From: Fonsecaea monophora
Lineage: Eukaryota; Ascomycota; Eurotiomycetes; Chaetothyriales; Herpotrichiellaceae
Length of the DNA: 64,000 nt
NCBI RefSeq assembly: GCF_001642475.1
Contig: NW_019173953.1
Span: 1-64,000, forward strand
Direction: 5' to 3'
The translations under genes and the position numbers were made by a program. Within the stretch, counting starts at the first letter, position 1, and every line of letters begins with the position of its first letter. The notes below the pieces were generated by a model, which saw only the letters and a program-made list of their open reading frames with translations, was not told where the DNA came from and made no database searches. This document shows positions 54,161-64,000 of the stretch, in pieces.

Positions 54161-54864
54161 AATTGTGTTGTACGCTAATCAATATCCCATCCTATCGATA
54201 ATTTAACCTATTAGGGGCCACTTCAACTGAATCACCCGAAATCGCGTTGGGATAAGCAGTATTTCAACAGCAGGGTAAGCTACCTCATCACTTATTGAGA
54301 TTCTACCTCTCCTCGATCGGTGTTTCATGTTTCAGGCCCGGTTCTGCAAGACAACGCATACACCCTTCGCCGCAAACGCCAACAATGGCGCAGGGTGTCT
54401 GGTACGCGCCGAGGCTGCACGAGGCTGTGAGAAAATAGAGGGTCCCTCTCGGGTAACACGCAAGAAACACCTTGTAGCAGGTTGCGAGATGAATCAGGCA
54501 CCATGACTTCCATTATCATGACGTGGGACTTATTGAATTATAGATAGTAACATGTCCTCAGGGTCGTTTGACAAACAAGTATTCACGGACAGATGGGCCT
54601 CGAGTGAAGCAGCAATCCTGGGTACATTTGATCAGGCAAGGTAAGGCAAACACAAACACTTTCACATATATTCACACACGCACGCAAATACATACCGCAC
54701 CCCTCCTGTCTGAGTGCCTTGTCATGTACAAACACAAACACAGACACACAATACCTGACTTTCCTTTTTTTCACCTTCTTATTTTTCTTCTCATCACAAC
54801 TACACGGAAACAAAGCCACAGCCTCAGCCATCTTTCTCACTTCAAACGTATTGAAAACACCGCA
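54161..54864. promoter_or_regulatory. Spacer and probable promoter/5' leader
   Basis: 700 bases between two plus-strand genes. The last 200 bases are rich in CA dinucleotides and CT tracts (around 54650-54800), typical of a fungal 5' leader. No gene was recognised. Confidence 0.4.
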
Positions 54865-55485
54865 ATGGACTGGACCGACGAGGAGAATCATGAGGTCCCA
54901 CCACCGCCACCATGCTCACCGGCGACGCCAAAAGCCGTCGACAAAAACCCCCCTGCGCAAGAAATGTTGGACAGTAACCACGAAGACGACAACCACGACC
55001 AGCACAAGACCAATACGAAGAAGCAAATCCTCTGCCGCGTCGTCCTGAACAAGAGATACGCCGTCGACCCGTTCACATTCCCCGCCGCCGACGCCACGAC
55101 CGTCGAAGCGCTGCTCAACAAGGCGTGGCCGGTCGTCACGACGGCAGTCTCGCGCTACAGACTCAAGCTCAAACCCTTCACGACCATGTTCCTCAACCTG
55201 CAGGAATCCTGCGCCGAGAAGCCCTACAGCGAGTACTTGTGGACGACTGTCAACACGGAGCGGGATCCCCCGGGACAGTATGCCGAGTGGTATGTGCGCA
55301 ACGTGGCGAATGGCAATGGTGACGAAGAGAAGAAAGTCATGGTTGAAATCCACGCGCTGGCAAAGGGCAAGGCAGGGGATGAAGACCACACCATATTCGA
55401 GGGCGAGATGAGAGAGGGCGGAAAGGGCGGAAAGGGTGCTAGCAGTGTCATGACGCCGTACATCCGTCTGAGACACTCGGTTTAG
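54865..55485 (+). CDS. Uncharacterised fungal protein
   Basis: Single exon, 206 residues from ATG 54865. The open frame continues upstream, but that part is low-complexity leader sequence. An acidic, proline-rich N-terminus (PPPPPCSPATP; DSNHEDDNHDQHKTN) looks disordered. A compact domain from about residue 50 (KKQILCRVVLNKRYAVDPFTFPA) to the end includes YSEYLWTTVNTERDPPGQYAEWYVRN. I do not recognise the family. Codon pattern and absence of stops support a real gene. Confidence 0.6.
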   Translation: MDWTDEENHEVPPPPPCSPATPKAVDKNPPAQEMLDSNHEDDNHDQHKTNTKKQILCRVVLNKRYAVDPFTFPAADATTVEALLNKAWPVVTTAVSRYRLKLKPFTTMFLNLQESCAEKPYSEYLWTTVNTERDPPGQYAEWYVRNVANGNGDEEKKVMVEIHALAKGKAGDEDHTIFEGEMREGGKGGKGASSVMTPYIRLRHSV

Positions 55486-55883
55486 TCACTTAACCAGAAC
55501 CAATAGGTGTGACAGGACACGACACGGTAAAGAATGCGTCAAAGGATTTCCCAGTTCAGAATAGGCTCGCGACTCTTGGAAAGGAGATGGCTTTGGGTTC
55601 CGTTTTGAACGAGCACAGGATCATCTCAGGGACAAACTCGTGGGAGCCACACACATCAAGGGCTTTCTTTCACTCACGTCAATTTCCTTCCTCAGCTTGG
55701 ACTAGTGTGTGTGTCTGTATCAAGAGATGATGCATCGTCTATGAAAGAGTGCTGGTGGAGGTCAGATGAAGTAGTACCTTGCTGCTAGATAGCATGCAAC
55801 CCTTCCAATGTCAACGGATGATGTCAAGTCGTCAACATACCTAGTATGCTTAGCAAGCAAGCCCTTTACTTCCCGACCGTTTT
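55486..55883. other. Convergent 3' flanks
   Basis: About 400 bases between convergent genes; nothing recognised. Confidence 0.4.
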
Positions 55884-58800
55884 CTATTTCTTCTTCAGCA
55901 GACTCTCGTCGACATTGACCTCTACCGTCCTAGAACCCTCAGTCTTCTGCGCAATCCGCACAACAACATTCTCCAACCGCCACTCCATACCCGGGTACGC
56001 ATCGCTCATCACGAGAATATCGACTTTCATTTCCTCCTGCCCACTTCCCAAGTTAAATTCCGGCGCTGGGATCTTGAGCTTGACGTTTGCAGTTCCTACC
56101 ACCCTGCTTTGAGTTCCCTGTTTTGTGGTAGACCAGTTCGCCCTTTTCAAAGCCAAGATATCCATTCCATGGGTGGTTGTCGCCGATCCAGGAGGCAGCA
56201 CAAGTACAAAGTAGCCCTCTGTCTGTGGTTTGGGGAATTTCGGGGCATATATTCTGCCTTCATGGTCAAGTAGCCGATTGCTGCGTTTCATAGTGAGTTG
56301 CAGATTGTCCGTGTCGCCCGCAGCAGACAAAGCAAGGGCCGGAAGCGCATTCACAGCTTTGATGAATGCCGTTCGTGTATTGTGGCCCTTTATTCCGAAC
56401 ACGTTCATCAACCCTTCAATCGTCTTCGCTCCATGCTTTGTGGACAGCACAGCCGTCGTGACCAAATCCTTGGGAACTTTGCCCTCGAGCTTTTCGTCAA
56501 ACATCTCATCCACACCGGGCAATATGCTCAGTGGATAATCCTCCGGCCATCGAGCAGACTTGATACATTGCAGTAGTTTCACCATTTGCACCACAGCATC
56601 AAACCGGTTGAGCTCCGTCATGACGTCGATTCCGGCCTGGATGATACGAATGCCTTGGTCCAATACCGAGATTTGGTCACCAACATAGTCGGAAATAGGG
56701 AGGTCGATACGGGCCATGAACGCCTGGATGAGAAGGAATGCTTTGACATGAGGATCCCACATTGGCAGATTCTCCATCAGGCCTTCGGTATCCAGAGGTA
56801 AGTTCTTGGCCAGCTCCGCGTTGATAAGGTCTTCATTATGCCGCACAGGAAGATCGTCAAATTCAGTTGCCAGGCTAATCCAAGCTAGAGCGTCTGCAAA
56901 GGTTGTAGAGGTGGTTCTGCGGGCGTTCGACAGGAACTTGCGAATCGTCAAGTGGCTGAGATAGTAATATGACATGATTTTGCCAAATGGAGTGCTATCC
57001 ACGTCTCCGTTGTTGTGTACCAGAACACAATCACTTTCTGCGAGATCGTCGAGTGACTTGTCTACCAATGTGATCATGTAATCTGCCGCAGCTTGTCTTG
57101 CAGCAAGCTGATTCTCCTTGTGCTCTTCTGCTGAGATCTCAAGACCGTAGTATGTTGGGTTCTTATGAAGGCGGCGAAAGAAAAAAGTCCAGGTCAAGTA
57201 ATCGAGGGCATCTTGCTTGGTGGTTATGACTCCAGCGGAGACCTCGGCGCCCAGATGGTTATCAAGGACTTTATGCAACGAGCTCTCCACGGGAAATCCA
57301 GTATGTAGGAAATGCTTGTAAAAGGCCTTCTTTGAGTCCTGGGTAAAGATCCGAGCAATTCCCGACGTGTCAAATTGTGGTCGTCCTGCTCGACCTAGCA
57401 TCTGAAGCACGTCGGTCAAGTCCATATCTTTGTATCCTTCAATCTTAGCATCGAAGAATTGTGTTCCCTTGACAACAACGAGGTGAGCAGGCAGGTTGAC
57501 ACCCCACGCGAGCGTTGAAGTGGCGACGAGGATCTGGATCTTGTTCGCAGCAAAAAGTTGCTCAGAGAGTGTACGATCGGACTCGACCAGCCCAGCATGA
57601 TGCAGTCCGATCCCAAAGCTCAATGCTTCTTTGAGCGCGGCATCCTTGACGGCGGAGAGGGTATGCTGAAGATCATCTTCATTGTCAAAATGCAGGAATC
57701 TTCTGGGATTCTCTTCCATGCCACAGAAATTGATGAGATCTTTGGCCGTGAGACGAGTTTGTCTTCTCGATGCCACAAATACAATGACCGGCTTGTCAGG
57801 GCTGTGGTTTTTTATGGCTAGGTAGGTTGGCCGGTTCATGCTTTGCATCAATGGACAGAATCCCCTCTGCTCAGGGAATCCGTCGATATATATCTCGAGT
57901 GGGACAGGACGAACGCTGTGGCGGAAGTTGAAGAGCCCTTGGTTGTTTCCGGGTTTGACCCCGAGCCAGTTTCCAAGGTCGGTGGCATTGGCACATGCGG
58001 TTGACATCCCCACCAAACGAATGGATCCGCTGTCTGCTTGCGATGCAATGTAGTTCATTCTTGACACGATGATCTCGAGGATGGGTCCGCGGTCACCACC
58101 CAACAGATGTATCTCGTCGATAATGACAAGCGAAACTTGACGAACGTAAGACCTGGTCTGCCATGATCGCGATATACCGTCCCATTTCTCGGGGGTGGTG
58201 ATGATGATATCTGCATCGCGAATGGTCCGGGTATCTGGTGTATTGTCGCCGGTCAACTCTACCAGTTTCAAACCCAGTGGAACCGTGAGCCGCTTGCGCC
58301 AGTCTTGCACTCTCTCGCGAACAAGCGCCTTCATAGGTGCAATGTACACGACTTTACTCCCCGGTCTCTCACGGAAAGCCCACCACATAGCTAGCTCTGC
58401 GGCAACAGTCTTCCCAGAACCAGTTGGCGAACCTAAGAGGACGTTATTCGAAGTATGATACAAGGTATGGAAAATCTGAGTCTGCATTGGATTGAAAAAC
58501 TGGAAGCGTTGTCCATAGAGCTCTTCTAGTGCTGGATTCTTCAGTGCGGTGATCGGAAGCGGCTGTAGATCTAGAAGATCTGTATACACACTCTCAGTGT
58601 CTGGTCGTATCAAATGTTGGAAAGAGACCGGATGCACAGTCTCTGCTCCCAGCCAACGATCCGATATAACTCTGACATATATCTGAGAAGGCAAAGGATC
58701 AGCCAGCGGGATGGTGAAGTTGAGTTCGTGATTATCGTGCATCTTCTTCCGGCTCAGGATGAAATACTCGTGATGGTAGATTTCTGACGTCTCCGAATTT

Positions 58801-61800
58801 TCAACCCATACCCAATATGCCTCAGAGGTACCGTGGTGACGGTCATTCCAGACAAACTCTGGGTAGAGGTATAACCTCATGCGGAGCACATCCCTGTTAA
58901 GCGGTGCAGTTTCTGCCTCGACAGACATGGTAGGAAAATTGTCCAGCAACTTCGTCAGGGTAGTACCCATTTTGTGATTGTGCACAAGACTTCCAATTTC
59001 AGCCGGCTCCATTTCCCGCAGGCTTTCAATATTCGACGAGGGGGCTTTGTCGTCTAAATTCTTCAAAACCGGTACCGGGAGATCAAACTGGTGAAAAGGA
59101 TGTTGGAAAGGCCAGATTTGCTTCTCAATGGCTTTGCACATAGATAGCAGCACCTGGCACTGATAACCCCAGCCACGATTCAACGCAATCATGAATAAGG
59201 CTCGACAAATCCTGGCCGAGTTCTGTGCCACATACGCCAGGTCTGATACCAGGGCAAAATCTTCAAGTTTCGCCCTCGAGATGTATGACTGAAGCAGGAT
59301 ATTTGTCTTTGCGTGATTTTCAATGACTTTTCGCTCTTTCTCATCTTCGGAGCCCTTGGATGCAATCTTTGGATCCTCGATCTCACACATGACGGCTTCC
59401 TTGCGAAGTCGATGGAGCTCTTGCGCTTCATTTTCTCGAGATTGAATGTTGTCAAACTCACCGCTCATGCTGATCATTTTCAGAACATCCGCCTCGCTTG
59501 CATGTGGCCGCATCATAGTATTGAATATTTCAATACTGCTCTGGAGGACGTAGTATTGACTAGCAATCCGACCTACATCTTTCGCCCGGAGTTCATCCGT
59601 CCGTTCATTGAAGATGATCATTTGACTTCGATGCAGCGTTCTAGCAGCATCTATCACGAGCTTGCGCCGCCTCTGACCTAGTTGAGGATCATCTTGGTGC
59701 TCGTTCCAGTCTATACCGTAAGCTTGGGGGTTCCGCCGCATGCGAATGAATAAATAGGTGTAACCCAGCCACGTCACTGCCTCTTGAACGGTAGTCACTG
59801 TGCCCAGACTGATCTCGGCGTTGAGGTTATCGACCAGCTTCTGCGAGAACTTGGACTCAATCGGTTGTTGCTGAGTGACGGCGGAGAGATAATGCTGTAA
59901 CTTGTCCTGGGTGGTACAAATGTATCCGACACCACTGTCTTGGAACTGGGGCCGACCAGCACGTCCAAAAATCTGAAGGACATCTAATATTCCAAGATCC
60001 ACAAACTTGCCAGCTTCAGCACTATAAAGCTGGGTTCCTTTGATGATGACAGCAGCGGCGGGCAAGTTGACACCCCATGCAAGGGTTGCTGTACAGCAAA
60101 GTACTTTGATGGCGCCGTCGGAGAAGACTCGCTCAACAAAATTTCTGTCTGATCGCGGCATGCCAGCATTATGACATCCGAATCCCTTGGGCACAATTTC
60201 TCGCAGTTCTCGGCCTCTGGTGATTTTCAAATCTGCCATTGCTCTAACATAAGCGGGATTGTCGGCATCCGGGGCAAATAACTCTGCACATCCATCGTCG
60301 ACAGCCATCTGATAAAGAGTGCGAGCAGCCAGGACTGTGTCTTTTCTGGAGTGAACAAAGACCATGACTTGCTTGTCCTGTTTCAAAAGCTCCTTAACCT
60401 TCACGAAGGTGGTGTGGTCCAGGTTCTCGCGCTGAATCTTGCTTCCCTTACCTTTGACACCAATAAAGTGCTGCTCGAGGGGGACTGGGCGGAAAGAGGC
60501 GTCAAAGTAGAAGAGGCCAGACATTCGATTGACTTTCAGAAAGTCTGAAACGTCGATATAATTTGGAAGAGTGGCAGACAGTCCAACAATACGAATCAGT
60601 GACTGCGTACTTTCCACTTGGCGCTCTGTCCTAGCCACCAAGGACTCGATGACAGCACCTCGCTCGTCGTGAAGCATGTGGACTTCGTCGATGATGAGAA
60701 GCCGAACCTTTTGCACCAGTTCTGTGTCTCCCGTGCTTTTCCGAGTAACCACGTCCCATTTCTCTGGTGTGGTTACAATGATTTGAGTGGCAGCAATCTC
60801 CTTCTTGGTCAATTGCATGTCACCAGTCAGCTCTCGCACTTGGATGCCCAGCCAGGCCAGTCGCTTGCCCAGCTTCTCTGTCACCTCGGCAGCTAGAGCT
60901 TTCATTGGCGCAACGTAGACGATCTTGAAATCGTCTGCCATCACTATGAAGTCTGTGGCGTTGGGCTCTTCAATTGGATTGGGAATGATATTCTTCGAAA
61001 TCGTTTGCAGGATTGTGAGCATGGCAGCATCGGTCTTACCAGCACCAGTAGGGGCGCAAATCAGCATGTTCTCGGCGGTTGTGTATGCCACCGGGTAAAG
61101 GAGACTCTGCATTCGATTCAGGCTCTTATAGCCCTTGAAGGTACGTTGACAGAGACCATCCATCTCGGAGATGTTGACCAGTTTCTGTCCTGCAGCAAGA
61201 GAGCCTACCTTTGAAGCCGGGATTGAATACTCCTCGTACTTTGGATGGTCATGGCGGGTACTGCCAGCAGGTAGGGCATATTTTTTGCCAGCTACATCCA
61301 ACATGTTACCCGTGGCGGCGACATCAGACTTGTAGACATGCGGATACTTGGGTCCAGATCTGTCAAAGGCTGGAGCTAAAGCAGCATGTTTGTGATCATA
61401 GTCTTGTCGTCTGAGTGTTGCTTCCCGCTCTTCACGAGTCTCCAGCGTCCCAAAAAGCCCATCGGTTTGCCGACTGGTTGCACTTTGGGCATTTAGAACT
61501 TCTTCACGATGAGAGATGAGTTCAATAACAAAGTCAAGATCGTCAAATCCAATGATATCTGCGAGTGACATCTGCAATTCCTCGTCCGAACTGTCTGATG
61601 CCAACAGAGCAGTGATTTGATGTTCGATGTCGGTGGAATCGATGCCGGAGCTTGATGTGCGAGCCCAGGCAGCACATTTGGAACGCAGCCATGTCTTGTC
61701 AAAAACACCATTGGTGGCGCGGTTGGGAGTTTTGAACCCATTAACCGTGTCGTCGACATCGTCAGTGAAAGGGCTCTCGTCGACGGCGCTCTCAGCATCC

Positions 61801-61970
61801 CAGATGTCGTCATCGATGTCTTCACTCAGTTCTTCATCTAGATCGAGATCAGATCCATACATTTGCGACTCATCGTTGAGGGATGGCAATTTCAAATCGG
61901 CAATCGCCTGTCGCATGGCTGCCACCTGGGCCAGCCATTGTTCCTCGGATTGAAAAGTTTGGTCCACCAT
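55884..61970 (-). CDS. SLH1: Ski2-like double-cassette RNA helicase SLH1 (ASCC3/Rqt2 orthologue)
   Basis: ATP-dependent helicase that, in yeast and animals, acts in the ribosome-quality-trigger (ASCC) complex, splitting collided ribosomes in the cytosol. Single exon, 2028 residues, matching the usual 1970-2200. Two helicase cassettes, each followed by a Sec63 domain. In cassette 1, motif I is APTGAGKT at about residue 308 and motif II is DEVH in IIDEVHMLHDERG; in cassette 2, motif I is GSPTGSGKT and motif II is DEIH in IIDEIHLLGGDRG. Both cassettes have QIFGRAGRPQF/QMLGRAGRPQF motif VI. The acidic N-terminus (DLDLDEELSEDIDDDIWD) is shared with SLH1 rather than with spliceosomal Brr2, which lacks it and is longer. 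Both cassettes look intact. Confidence 0.95.
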   Translation of the reverse strand: MVDQTFQSEEQWLAQVAAMRQAIADLKLPSLNDESQMYGSDLDLDEELSEDIDDDIWDAESAVDESPFTDDVDDTVNGFKTPNRATNGVFDKTWLRSKCAAWARTSSSGIDSTDIEHQITALLASDSSDEELQMSLADIIGFDDLDFVIELISHREEVLNAQSATSRQTDGLFGTLETREEREATLRRQDYDHKHAALAPAFDRSGPKYPHVYKSDVAATGNMLDVAGKKYALPAGSTRHDHPKYEEYSIPASKVGSLAAGQKLVNISEMDGLCQRTFKGYKSLNRMQSLLYPVAYTTAENMLICAPTGAGKTDAAMLTILQTISKNIIPNPIEEPNATDFIVMADDFKIVYVAPMKALAAEVTEKLGKRLAWLGIQVRELTGDMQLTKKEIAATQIIVTTPEKWDVVTRKSTGDTELVQKVRLLIIDEVHMLHDERGAVIESLVARTERQVESTQSLIRIVGLSATLPNYIDVSDFLKVNRMSGLFYFDASFRPVPLEQHFIGVKGKGSKIQRENLDHTTFVKVKELLKQDKQVMVFVHSRKDTVLAARTLYQMAVDDGCAELFAPDADNPAYVRAMADLKITRGRELREIVPKGFGCHNAGMPRSDRNFVERVFSDGAIKVLCCTATLAWGVNLPAAAVIIKGTQLYSAEAGKFVDLGILDVLQIFGRAGRPQFQDSGVGYICTTQDKLQHYLSAVTQQQPIESKFSQKLVDNLNAEISLGTVTTVQEAVTWLGYTYLFIRMRRNPQAYGIDWNEHQDDPQLGQRRRKLVIDAARTLHRSQMIIFNERTDELRAKDVGRIASQYYVLQSSIEIFNTMMRPHASEADVLKMISMSGEFDNIQSRENEAQELHRLRKEAVMCEIEDPKIASKGSEDEKERKVIENHAKTNILLQSYISRAKLEDFALVSDLAYVAQNSARICRALFMIALNRGWGYQCQVLLSMCKAIEKQIWPFQHPFHQFDLPVPVLKNLDDKAPSSNIESLREMEPAEIGSLVHNHKMGTTLTKLLDNFPTMSVEAETAPLNRDVLRMRLYLYPEFVWNDRHHGTSEAYWVWVENSETSEIYHHEYFILSRKKMHDNHELNFTIPLADPLPSQIYVRVISDRWLGAETVHPVSFQHLIRPDTESVYTDLLDLQPLPITALKNPALEELYGQRFQFFNPMQTQIFHTLYHTSNNVLLGSPTGSGKTVAAELAMWWAFRERPGSKVVYIAPMKALVRERVQDWRKRLTVPLGLKLVELTGDNTPDTRTIRDADIIITTPEKWDGISRSWQTRSYVRQVSLVIIDEIHLLGGDRGPILEIIVSRMNYIASQADSGSIRLVGMSTACANATDLGNWLGVKPGNNQGLFNFRHSVRPVPLEIYIDGFPEQRGFCPLMQSMNRPTYLAIKNHSPDKPVIVFVASRRQTRLTAKDLINFCGMEENPRRFLHFDNEDDLQHTLSAVKDAALKEALSFGIGLHHAGLVESDRTLSEQLFAANKIQILVATSTLAWGVNLPAHLVVVKGTQFFDAKIEGYKDMDLTDVLQMLGRAGRPQFDTSGIARIFTQDSKKAFYKHFLHTGFPVESSLHKVLDNHLGAEVSAGVITTKQDALDYLTWTFFFRRLHKNPTYYGLEISAEEHKENQLAARQAAADYMITLVDKSLDDLAESDCVLVHNNGDVDSTPFGKIMSYYYLSHLTIRKFLSNARRTTSTTFADALAWISLATEFDDLPVRHNEDLINAELAKNLPLDTEGLMENLPMWDPHVKAFLLIQAFMARIDLPISDYVGDQISVLDQGIRIIQAGIDVMTELNRFDAVVQMVKLLQCIKSARWPEDYPLSILPGVDEMFDEKLEGKVPKDLVTTAVLSTKHGAKTIEGLMNVFGIKGHNTRTAFIKAVNALPALALSAAGDTDNLQLTMKRSNRLLDHEGRIYAPKFPKPQTEGYFVLVLPPGSATTTHGMDILALKRANWSTTKQGTQSRVVGTANVKLKIPAPEFNLGSGQEEMKVDILVMSDAYPGMEWRLENVVVRIAQKTEGSRTVEVNVDESLLKKK

Positions 61971-62567
61971 TTTTCAATCAGCTGGACAAGCGGAACTATG
62001 AAGGCTTCTGGGATATGCAGTGAGAGGAGAATCAATGTGGCAGCCTATTCGGAAGGCTATGTTGATACGAGAGGATATTTAAAGTGAAAATGTGACTTTT
62101 ACGTTGCTGATGACTCGCACACAAAGCCCGCAGCCTCGCACTAAGCAGAGGGCGACATTGATAGGCTCAATGGTATTCCGGGGGCCTGAGTGAGGGCCTA
62201 GGCTGATTGGTTTGGGTGAAGACGGCGGGCCACCAGGCTGAAACTTGAATGAAGCTTGGAGGGGCTCTGGCGGGCTGGCACCTGCGGGCGGCGCCCGCGA
62301 AGCACAAAGGAAGACAACGGGGACCTTTCGTCCCGGCGCTACACTTTGTGACGTTCCCCCGAGATCCTTTGCATGAACTCATTCGTATCTATCGTTTCTT
62401 AACAACAAACAACATCCCTCCCTCTCTCTCGAATTCCTATCTTTCATAGCAGAATCATACCCGAGGACTCTCTCCTGCTGCACTAGTCCTTCAAGCTGCT
62501 CTTTTACCTCGAGAAACTTGATCCTCCTCGACCACTCACCCCGTGAAGAACAAAGCACACCGCCAGA
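61971..62567. promoter_or_regulatory. Divergent promoter region, SLH1 / YKT6
   Basis: About 600 bases between two housekeeping genes. A pyrimidine-rich stretch (CCCTCCCTCTCTCTC around 62416-62430) precedes YKT6, as is common near fungal transcription starts. Confidence 0.5.
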
Positions 62568-63297
62568 ATGAAGATCTTCTACATCGGAGTGAGCAGGCTT
62601 TGGCCATAGATCAGGCCACAGTAGAAAGATGCTAACCTCTCTCCAGATCCTCCGGAACGAATCTGCCCCTGCCATCGAACTTGCCGTTGAGCGAGACTTG
62701 TCCTCGTTCTCCCGCTTCACTCGAGATAGGTAGGTTTCCGCACTTCCAACTTCACCCCGCCTCTTCCCGCCTTCGAGCGTGCTGACACGCGGCTTTTCTA
62801 TCAGCTATGGCGAATTCATGACGGTATTTGCCAAAACGGTGGCCGAACGCACCAAGCCCGGTGTCAGAGCAGATATTGAAGAGAAATCCTACACCTTCCA
62901 CGCCTACAGTACCAGCCTTGGATTATGCGGTATCATCATATCTGACGGCGAATATCCGGCGCTCGTCGCACACCAGCTCCTCTCCAAGATCATCGACGAA
63001 TATTCTGCGCAGAATCCGCGATCCTCGTACTCGACGAACCCTCCGAACACGAGGCCATTCCCACCACTTAAGGAGTATATTGTGAAATACCAAGATCCGG
63101 GACAGGCGGATAGTATCATGAAAGTCCAGAGGGAGCTGGACGAGACCAAGATTGTGCTGCACAAGACGATCCAGAGTGTTTTGGAGCGAGGGGAGAAGAT
63201 TGACTCCCTCGTAGCCAAGAGTGACGGTCTGAGCGCGCAGAGTCGGATATTCTACCAGCAGGCCAAGAAGCAAAACAGTTGTTGTGTGGTTATGTGA
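62568..63297 (+). CDS. YKT6: Longin-domain R-SNARE Ykt6
   Basis: Prenylated v-SNARE for ER-Golgi, vacuolar and autophagosomal fusion. Three exons (62568-62588, 62647-62729, 62805-63297) give 198 residues, the standard length. Exon 1 encodes only MKIFYIG. The longin domain follows (RNESAPAIELAVERDLSSFSRFTR; SYGEFMTVFAKTVAERT). The SNARE helix starts near KVQRELDETKIVLHKTI and has the central Arg in SVLERGEKIDSLV. The C-terminus, NSCCVVM, has two cysteines for palmitoylation and farnesylation, as in all Ykt6 proteins. Divergent from SLH1. Confidence 0.96.
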
Positions 63298-63741
63298 GCG
63301 CCGAGCTGGAGAGTTACAACGGACCAGAGCGTGTGCGGGACTTTCGGGATATTTGTGGAAATCGATCGACGTTGGTCGGGTTATGAGGACGGAATGCAGC
63401 AACAAAGAACTAGCCTGTTGGATCGGACTGCCATGTTGGAAGTCGGAGTTAGATACTTGTGCAGGAATCGGGCAGTGCAGGCGTTTAGGAGTTCACCATG
63501 GGGTGCGACAAGATTGAGACGAACTGAAAGACCTGAAATCAAACTTAAGGCAACCCAACCATATTGTACTTGACCTTCCCTGATCAATACCCCCTATCAT
63601 ACCTTTCTAGTTGCTGCGCCCGTTCTATGCCACAAATGTCGTTTCCATAACCGTGTGGTGGTAGTTCTAGAAGAGCCAAAAAAGCACCCAGCCCTACCAG
63701 ACCAGGACCAGGACCAGGAACCACACCCATTGGCCTTTTTA
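63298..63741. other. Convergent 3' flanks
   Basis: About 440 bases between YKT6 and the acetyltransferase, tail to tail. A run of CCAGGA repeats near 63700-63718 is the only local irregularity. Confidence 0.4.
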
Positions 63742-64000
63742 TCAATTCCCCTCGACCATCTTGCTCAGCCTCTCCAGTTGCTCGCCTTCGACCCTCATGC
63801 CCACCCACTCCTCCATCCTCGTGGCACCGACGCTCGCGCCCTGGTAGAACTCGATGCTCGGGGTATTCCACTTCAAGACGGACCACTCGAGCCGCCGACA
63901 GTTGAGCCGGCGACACTCTCGGGCGAGGGCGCGGATCAGCGCCGTGCCGTACCCGCGGCCGCGGTACGTTGGGTGCACGAACAGGTCTTCGAGGTATATG
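63742..64000 (-). CDS. GNAT acetyltransferase, 5' end beyond the window
   Basis: Only the C-terminal 85 or so residues are inside the window; the frame is open to the last base. The reading IYLEDLFVHPTYRGRGYGTALI contains the acetyl-CoA binding motif A (R-G-x-G-x-G/A: YRGRGYGTALI). Motif B follows in RRLEWSVLKWNTPSIEFYQGASV, where WN..S..FY is the usual form of spermidine/diamine acetyltransferase-like and other small GNATs. It acetylates an amine on a small molecule or protein; the substrate is not deducible from this part. Confidence 0.85.
   Translation of the reverse strand, partial: IYLEDLFVHPTYRGRGYGTALIRALARECRRLNCRRLEWSVLKWNTPSIEFYQGASVGATRMEEWVGMRVEGEQLERLSKMVEGN

Noticed and set aside
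55884..61970. Spliceosomal Brr2 as identity of the large helicase
   Set aside because: The protein is shorter than Brr2 and has the acidic SLH1/ASCC3 N-terminus; both cassettes keep full ATPase motifs.
1..64000. CRISPR arrays, operons, Shine-Dalgarno sites, insertion sequences
   Set aside because: Spliced eukaryotic genes throughout; no regularly spaced repeats or intact transposase were seen.

Overview
This is nuclear DNA of a filamentous ascomycete (Pezizomycotina). Genes carry short introns of about 50-110 bp with GT-AG ends, Zn2Cys6 and C2H2/fungal_trans regulators are frequent, there is a tRNA-Leu with an intron after the anticodon, and orthologues of yeast SLH1 and YKT6 are present. 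The mix of monooxygenases, AtuA-like proteins and UNC93-type transporters would fit a Eurotiomycete such as a black yeast (Chaetothyriales), but I cannot fix the order from the sequence. I rebuilt most exon chains by hand; every chain given with a protein length closes in frame.

About 1-51 kb is an accessory, metabolic region. (a) 0.1-9 kb: a Zn2Cys6 regulator, a decayed sugar-transporter tail, a zinc alcohol dehydrogenase and a C2H2 regulator. (b) 9.6-18.3 kb: alpha/beta hydrolase, Baeyer-Villiger monooxygenase, cytochrome P450 and short-chain dehydrogenase. Together these make a plausible hydroxylate, oxidise, lactonise and hydrolyse route for a ring compound. (c) 19-31 kb: a full-length homologue of the N,N-dimethylformamidase large subunit, two paralogous phytanoyl-CoA-dioxygenase-like (PhyH) enzymes, an UNC93-like transporter, a Zn2Cys6 regulator and a RidA-type deaminase. 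(d) 32-37 kb: a decayed CocE/NonD hydrolase, a 2OG-Fe(II) dioxygenase-like gene and another Zn2Cys6 regulator. (e) 37.5-45 kb: tRNA-Leu(AAG), then an Aro8-like aminotransferase, an amino-acid permease and a pyruvate-decarboxylase-family 2-oxo-acid decarboxylase, an Ehrlich-pathway or indole-pyruvate-type set. (f) 45.4-51 kb: two divergently transcribed AtuA-type genes with a perfect Gal4-like CGG-N11-CCG palindrome between them.

About 52-64 kb looks more conserved. It holds two uncharacterised proteins, a nucleotidyltransferase-like protein, the 2028-residue SLH1 helicase, YKT6 and a GNAT acetyltransferase cut by the window end. There is no polyketide synthase, NRPS or terpene cyclase, so the left part reads as linked catabolic modules with their own regulators rather than a classical secondary-metabolite cluster.
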